Source of the DNA: Streptomyces boluensis
GTDB taxonomy: Bacteria; Actinomycetota; Actinomycetes; Streptomycetales; Streptomycetaceae
NCBI RefSeq assembly: GCF_009908195.1
Contig: NZ_JAAAHS010000001.1
Location: forward strand, 1 to 64,000
Reading direction: 5' to 3'
Length of the DNA: 64,000 nucleotides
Shown one piece after another: positions 60,836-64,000 of the stretch. The notes under the pieces were generated by a model, which saw nothing but the letters and a program-made list of their open reading frames with translations, did no database searches and was not told where the DNA came from. Numbering within the stretch: the first letter of the stretch is position 1; each line of letters starts with the position of its first letter. The position numbers were made by a program, and so were the translations under genes.

Positions 60836-62062
60836 ATGCCCAGTATGGCCGATGTCCAGCCGAATACGCCATCCCTTACCGATGCCTCAGACGAGGCCGG
60901 CCATGCCAGTGCGGTCCCGGCAGAGCCCCTGACCGAGGGGGCGGAGATCTTGGATGACCTGCGGGCGCAGCTCAAGCGGTACGTGGCGATGCCCAGCGAA
61001 GAGGCGCTCACTGCGGTGGCCTTGTGGGTCGCCGCCACCCATCTGCAGCCCGCGTGGCAGCACGCGCCGCGCCTGGCGATCGTGGCTCCGGAGAAACGGT
61101 GCGGTAAGTCCAGGCTCCTGGACATGGTGACCGAGACGGTGCACAACCGCCTGATCACGGTCAATGCCAGCGCGGCGGCGATCTTCCGGTCGATCGACGG
61201 GGACGACCCGCCCACGCTCCTGGTCGACGAGGCCGACACCCTCTTCAGCAGCCCCAGGGCGGCGGAGAAGAACGAGGAGGTCCGCGGCCTCATCAACGCC
61301 GGGCACCAGCGCGGCCGACCGACACTTCGGGTGTCCGGGCCGGAGCACCAGGTGCATGAGTTCCCCACCTTCGCCATGGCCGCCCTCGCCGGGATCGGCA
61401 ACCTGCCCGACACGATCCAGGACCGGGCGGTGGTCATCCGGATGCGCCGTCGCGCGGCGGGCGAGAAGGTGGCGTCCTTCCGCACCGGCCGGGACACCCC
61501 CGCCCTGAACGCGATCCGCGACCGCCTCCACACCTGGCTCCAGCCGCTGTTCGCGCAGGCCATGGAGACGGAGCCACCGATGCCGGTCGAGGACCGCGCG
61601 GCAGACACCTGGGAACCCCTGGTCATCATCGCCGACCTCGCCGGGGGCGACTGGCCGATGCTGGCCCGTACCGCCTGCCGCACCATGACCGACTACGAGG
61701 CCGGTCAGGACGAGGAGGGCGGCCTGCGCACCCGCCTCCTGGTCGGCATCCGCCGCGCCTTCGCCGCCGTCGGCGACCCGGCCATGCTGGGCACGAAGCA
61801 CCTCCTTGAGTCCCTCAACGCGGACAAGGAAGCACCGTGGGCGGAGTACGGCGCCAACGGCCTGACCCCGCGCGGCCTGCAGCTGCTCCTGAAGCCGTAC
61901 GGGATCGGCTCGGCCAACCGCCGCTTCCCCGACGGCACTCAGGCCAAGGGCTTCGCGCGCAACCAATTCCTCGACACGTGGGCGCGCTACTGCCCCGAGC
62001 CGAAGCCGGCTGACGGGCCCGCCCCACCTGCGGACGTGCCGCTGCCCGGCACCGCAGCCTGA
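60836..62062 (+). CDS. DUF3631 P-loop ATPase, stand-alone
   Basis: 408 aa. Walker A-like VAPEKRCGKSRLLDM, Walker B TLLVDEADTLF, then FPTFAMAALAGIGNLPDTI, a sensor-like region, and RMRRRAAGEKV. C-terminal DUF3631 (DEEGGLRTRLLVGIRRAF; GLTPRGLQLLLKPYGI). In many elements DUF3631 is fused to a primase-polymerase or is the replication ATPase; here no primase is attached. ATG 60836 is preceded by AGAGGAG; the longer frame to 60716 would run through the leader hairpin. Presumed replication or maintenance role. Confidence 0.85.
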   Translation: MPSMADVQPNTPSLTDASDEAGHASAVPAEPLTEGAEILDDLRAQLKRYVAMPSEEALTAVALWVAATHLQPAWQHAPRLAIVAPEKRCGKSRLLDMVTETVHNRLITVNASAAAIFRSIDGDDPPTLLVDEADTLFSSPRAAEKNEEVRGLINAGHQRGRPTLRVSGPEHQVHEFPTFAMAALAGIGNLPDTIQDRAVVIRMRRRAAGEKVASFRTGRDTPALNAIRDRLHTWLQPLFAQAMETEPPMPVEDRAADTWEPLVIIADLAGGDWPMLARTACRTMTDYEAGQDEEGGLRTRLLVGIRRAFAAVGDPAMLGTKHLLESLNADKEAPWAEYGANGLTPRGLQLLLKPYGIGSANRRFPDGTQAKGFARNQFLDTWARYCPEPKPADGPAPPADVPLPGTAA

Positions 62063-62080
62063 CTCGACGCCACTCGCATC

Positions 62081-62195
62081 ACTCGTCCCCGCGCAGGTCA
62101 GCGCGGGGACGAGTGAACAGCCCGCAACGAGTCGTCTCGACATCACCGCACCACTCGTACCTGTACTGACCAGGCACGCGACGAGTGGTACGAGT
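62081..62195. repeat. ACGAGT iteron cluster with 15-bp hairpin
   Basis: ACTCGT/ACGAGT occurs six times in 115 bp (62081, 62109, 62127, 62153, 62181, 62190). The first two cap a perfect 15-bp hairpin (CACTCGTCCCCGCGC, 6-nt loop, 62080-62115). Lies in the only long gap between the DUF3631 and DUF2637 genes. Candidate replication origin, oriT or operator array. Confidence 0.7.
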
Positions 62196-62284
62196 CCCAG
62201 CACCTCACGGCGGCCACGCCCTGCCCTCCCTTGCGCCGAGGCCGCCCCCAAGCCCACCTGGAGTACCCCCACTTGTTCGCCCGT

Positions 62285-63013
62285 ATGAACGCCTGGAGCG
62301 CCGCCGTCCGTGGCACCGGTGCGATCCGCGCCGGAATCGCCCTGCTCGCCGCGTTCGCCTTCGCCCTCTCCTACGACGCCCTGCGTCAGATGGCCGTCGC
62401 CATCCACATCCGCGGACTCCTCACCTACGCCTTCCCGCTCGTCATCGACGGGTTCATCGCCATCGGCGTCGGCGCGCTGCTCATGCTCCGCACCGCCCCG
62501 ACACGCTCCCGCGTCTACGTGTGGCTACTCGTCGGCGCAGCCACCCTGACCAGCATCTGGGCCAACGCCCTGCATGCGGTCCGCCTCAACCAGCAAGCCC
62601 GCAACGGCGTTGGCCTGCGGCTCGACGACGTCACCGTCGGCGGCCTGTCCGCCATCGCCCCGCTCGCCCTGGCCGGAGCCGTACACCTCTACATCGTCGT
62701 ACGCCGTCAGGACGTGGCTGATGTGGCTCCGGGTTCCGCCGCAGTGGCTGATGCACCGCAAGGGGCCGGTACGTCGGAAGAGCCCGTGCCCGATGAGGTC
62801 TCCGCCGAGAGGCTCGCCATCGCGCGCACGGCACCGCTCGGACGACAGGGCCGCGCCTCCCGCCGCCACATCGAAGCCACCTTCCGAGAACGCGACCTCA
62901 CCATCGGCCGCAAGGAAGCGGACCTGCTTAAGGACCTCGTCCAGGCCGAACTCGACGCAGCAGCCACCGCGCAGCGGCCAGAGCTCATCGCGACCGGCGC
63001 CGACGCCGCCTGA
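62285..63013 (+). CDS. DUF2637 membrane protein
   Basis: 242 aa. Four predicted membrane helices in the first ~140 residues (AGIALLAAFAFALSYDALRQ; LTYAFPLVIDGFIAIGVGALLML; YVWLLVGAATLTSIWANALH; GLSAIAPLALAGAVHLYIVV), the DUF2637 signature. A soluble helical domain (RHIEATFRERDLTIGRKEADL, an HTH-like C-terminus) follows. Found in actinobacterial integrative elements and plasmids, possibly linked to spread or transfer. The start is uncertain: ATG 62285, or TTG 62273 with GGAG upstream. Confidence 0.8.
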   Translation: MNAWSAAVRGTGAIRAGIALLAAFAFALSYDALRQMAVAIHIRGLLTYAFPLVIDGFIAIGVGALLMLRTAPTRSRVYVWLLVGAATLTSIWANALHAVRLNQQARNGVGLRLDDVTVGGLSAIAPLALAGAVHLYIVVRRQDVADVAPGSAAVADAPQGAGTSEEPVPDEVSAERLAIARTAPLGRQGRASRRHIEATFRERDLTIGRKEADLLKDLVQAELDAAATAQRPELIATGADAA

Positions 63014-63044
63014 CTCTGCGGACGAGCCGTCCTCAGCCCTCGCC

Positions 63045-63079
63045 GGTCGTCCCCGTGCTTCGCCGGTACGGGGACGACC
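63045..63079. other. Hairpin upstream of mobC (terminator or oriT element)
   Basis: Perfect 12-bp inverted repeat GGTCGTCCCCGT/ACGGGGACGACC with an 11-nt loop, 44 bp before mobC. No T-run. Position beside mob genes is typical for oriT. Confidence 0.45.
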
Positions 63080-63122
63080 CGCTCCTCCGCCAACAGCCCT
63101 GCCCACACTGGAGAACTAGTCC

Positions 63123-63785
63123 ATGCACGACGAATCCCGCCAACCCCCCACCCCCAAGCAGCAGATGACCACCGACCTCACGCACGAAAACAGCGGAGCA
63201 AGGTATCCCGTTGGACCGTCCAAGGGCCGGTTCCCCGGGGCAGCCTCCGCCCCGGGGGTGGCGGAGGCACGCGGGCGCCAGGGGGCACCCACGTCGGAGA
63301 AGCCCACCGTCGACACCGAGTTGCCGCTGCCGCGTGCCGCCGACGAAGCCGCCTTCCACCGCGTCGCCCGCCGCCGCACCCGCGACTCCGTCCAGCGCAA
63401 GCAGCGCGTCGACGCCCGCTACAGCACCACCGAGAAGACCAAGATCCTCTCCAAGGCCCGCTCCCTGAACATCTCCGGCGCCCACCTCGTGGCCACCGCC
63501 GTCATGGCCTACATCGACGGCGACCTCGCCCTGCCCGGCCAGCGCACCGAACTCGACGACTACATCGACGAACTCAACGCGCTACGCGAGCAGGTCGCCC
63601 GCGTCGGCCGCAACGTCAACCAGATCGCCAAGAAGCTCAACTCCGACGGCACCGCACACCCCACGGACATCGCCCTGCTCGCCCTGGCCGACCGCACCCT
63701 GGAGCACACCACCTCCGCCGTCCAGACCATCGCCGCAGCCGCGAACCAGGCCGTATCCACCGCCAGGAAGGCGACGGCCCGGTGA
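63123..63785 (+). CDS. mobC: MobC-type relaxosome accessory protein
   Basis: 220 aa. N-terminal ~85 residues look disordered. A ribbon-helix-helix-like stretch follows (DARYSTTEKTKILSKARSLN, ISGAHLVATAVMAYIDGD). The MobC motif REQVARVGRNVNQIAKKLNS is followed by two coiled helices. MobC helps melt oriT and load the relaxase. GGAG ribosome site; its stop overlaps the relaxase GTG start (GTGA). Confidence 0.88.
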   Translation: MHDESRQPPTPKQQMTTDLTHENSGARYPVGPSKGRFPGAASAPGVAEARGRQGAPTSEKPTVDTELPLPRAADEAAFHRVARRRTRDSVQRKQRVDARYSTTEKTKILSKARSLNISGAHLVATAVMAYIDGDLALPGQRTELDDYIDELNALREQVARVGRNVNQIAKKLNSDGTAHPTDIALLALADRTLEHTTSAVQTIAAAANQAVSTARKATAR

Positions 63786-64000
63786 TCGCGAAGATCACCG
63801 GAGGCAGGGACACCGCCGGCCTGCTCCGCTACCTCTACGACACCCGCAAGAAGGGCCACACCGACCCGCACCTGGTCGCCTCCTGGGACGGCTTCGCCCC
63901 CGACCCCGGACGCACGGCCGGCGACCCCGACGTGACCCGTCGGCAGCTGGTGGCGGACCTCGACCTGCACGTCGAGCAGGCCGAGCGGTTGGGCCGTGCG
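63782..64000 (+). CDS. Relaxase/mobilization nuclease, N-terminal fragment (cut by window edge)
   Basis: 73 codons visible. Starts VIAKITGGRDTAGLLRYLYD, then HTDPHLVASWDGFAPDPG, the recognisable beginning of actinobacterial MOBP/VirD2-like relaxases that nick oriT. The GTG overlaps the mobC stop. The catalytic tyrosine and HxH metal site lie beyond the window. Confidence 0.9.
   Translation, partial: MIAKITGGRDTAGLLRYLYDTRKKGHTDPHLVASWDGFAPDPGRTAGDPDVTRRQLVADLDLHVEQAERLGRA

Larger units (their letters stand above)
57871..64000. mobile_element. Integrative mobilizable/conjugative element at tRNA-Pro (right end outside window)
   Basis: Starts at the 3' end of tRNA-Pro. Contents in order: integrase, excisionase-like protein, XRE repressor (all minus), then a divergent operator region, DUF3631 ATPase, iteron-like cluster, DUF2637 membrane protein, MobC and relaxase (all plus). 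This is the layout of actinomycete integrative elements (AICE/IME). A MobC-relaxase pair implies mobilisation of a nicked single strand. No FtsK-type translocase is seen, though one may lie beyond 64000. The right attachment site is not visible. Confidence 0.9.

Overview
The window is a high-GC actinobacterial chromosome segment, almost certainly Streptomyces. Third codon positions are strongly GC-biased. It carries the Streptomyces developmental genes bldG and wblA, and many genes have a -10 hexamer ending 6-8 nt before the start codon (leaderless mRNAs). From memory, the order delta' / tmk / topA / hppA / bldG / MrfA-type helicase / Tad locus / HAD / acs / nhaA / MarP-type protease / nth / crp / RidA / ArsA pair / wblA / PBP / metallophosphoesterase follows the S. 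coelicolor SCO3540-SCO3583 block. Much of it also follows M. tuberculosis Rv3644c-Rv3683. No database search was possible, so all assignments rest on motifs and recalled family patterns.

Layout. (1) 1-4,738 is an accessory, decayed edge. It holds a divergent MBL hydrolase/MarR pair with two inverted repeats between them, a broken CDP-glycerol glycerophosphotransferase-like gene, a secreted ricin-type lectin, a small secreted protein and a possible relaxase remnant, and ends at tRNA-Thr(CGT). A 45-bp repeat containing the tRNA-Thr terminator also lies behind the lectin gene, so a 2.6-kb segment is bracketed by direct repeats. (2) 4,946-21,212 is core: a TAP-type lipoprotein hydrolase, DNA polymerase III delta', a membrane/thymidylate-kinase/coiled-coil fusion, topA, a methyltransferase, a lipoprotein, the H+-pyrophosphatase, an anti-sigma-like protein and bldG. 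(3) 21,290-28,972 holds an MrfA-like helicase convergent with a Tad/Flp-type operon (ssd-like, tadA, tadB, tadC, DUF4244, TadE, TadE-like) whose cistrons overlap or nearly abut. (4) 29,281-33,918 holds a HAD phosphatase flanked by two candidate small RNAs (one in the Ms1/MTS2823/scr3559 position), a degenerate Fic-like protein, a ParA/CooC-like ATPase and a deacetylase-like lipoprotein. (5) 34,303-57,757 holds a SulP-carbonic anhydrase fusion, acs with a DasR-box-like element, nhaA, a holin-like protein, an epoxide-hydrolase-like enzyme, a MarP-type protease, a NUDIX CoA pyrophosphatase, nth with a long basic tail, crp, MBL, NUDIX, RidA, DUF4177, two ArsA ATPases, wblA, a bifunctional PBP, YqeY, a metallophosphoesterase and a Pr6Pr membrane protein.

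(6) From tRNA-Pro(CGG) at 57,797 to the window end is an integrative mobilizable or conjugative element. It encodes an integrase, an excisionase-like protein, an XRE repressor with three CTGC-N5-GCAG operators, a stand-alone DUF3631 ATPase preceded by an attenuator-like hairpin, an ACGAGT iteron cluster, a DUF2637 membrane protein, MobC and the start of a relaxase. Its tyrosine integrase has a complete LacI-type helix-turn-helix inserted in the catalytic domain, between the beta-hairpin lysine and the HxxR motif. This is the most unusual feature seen.
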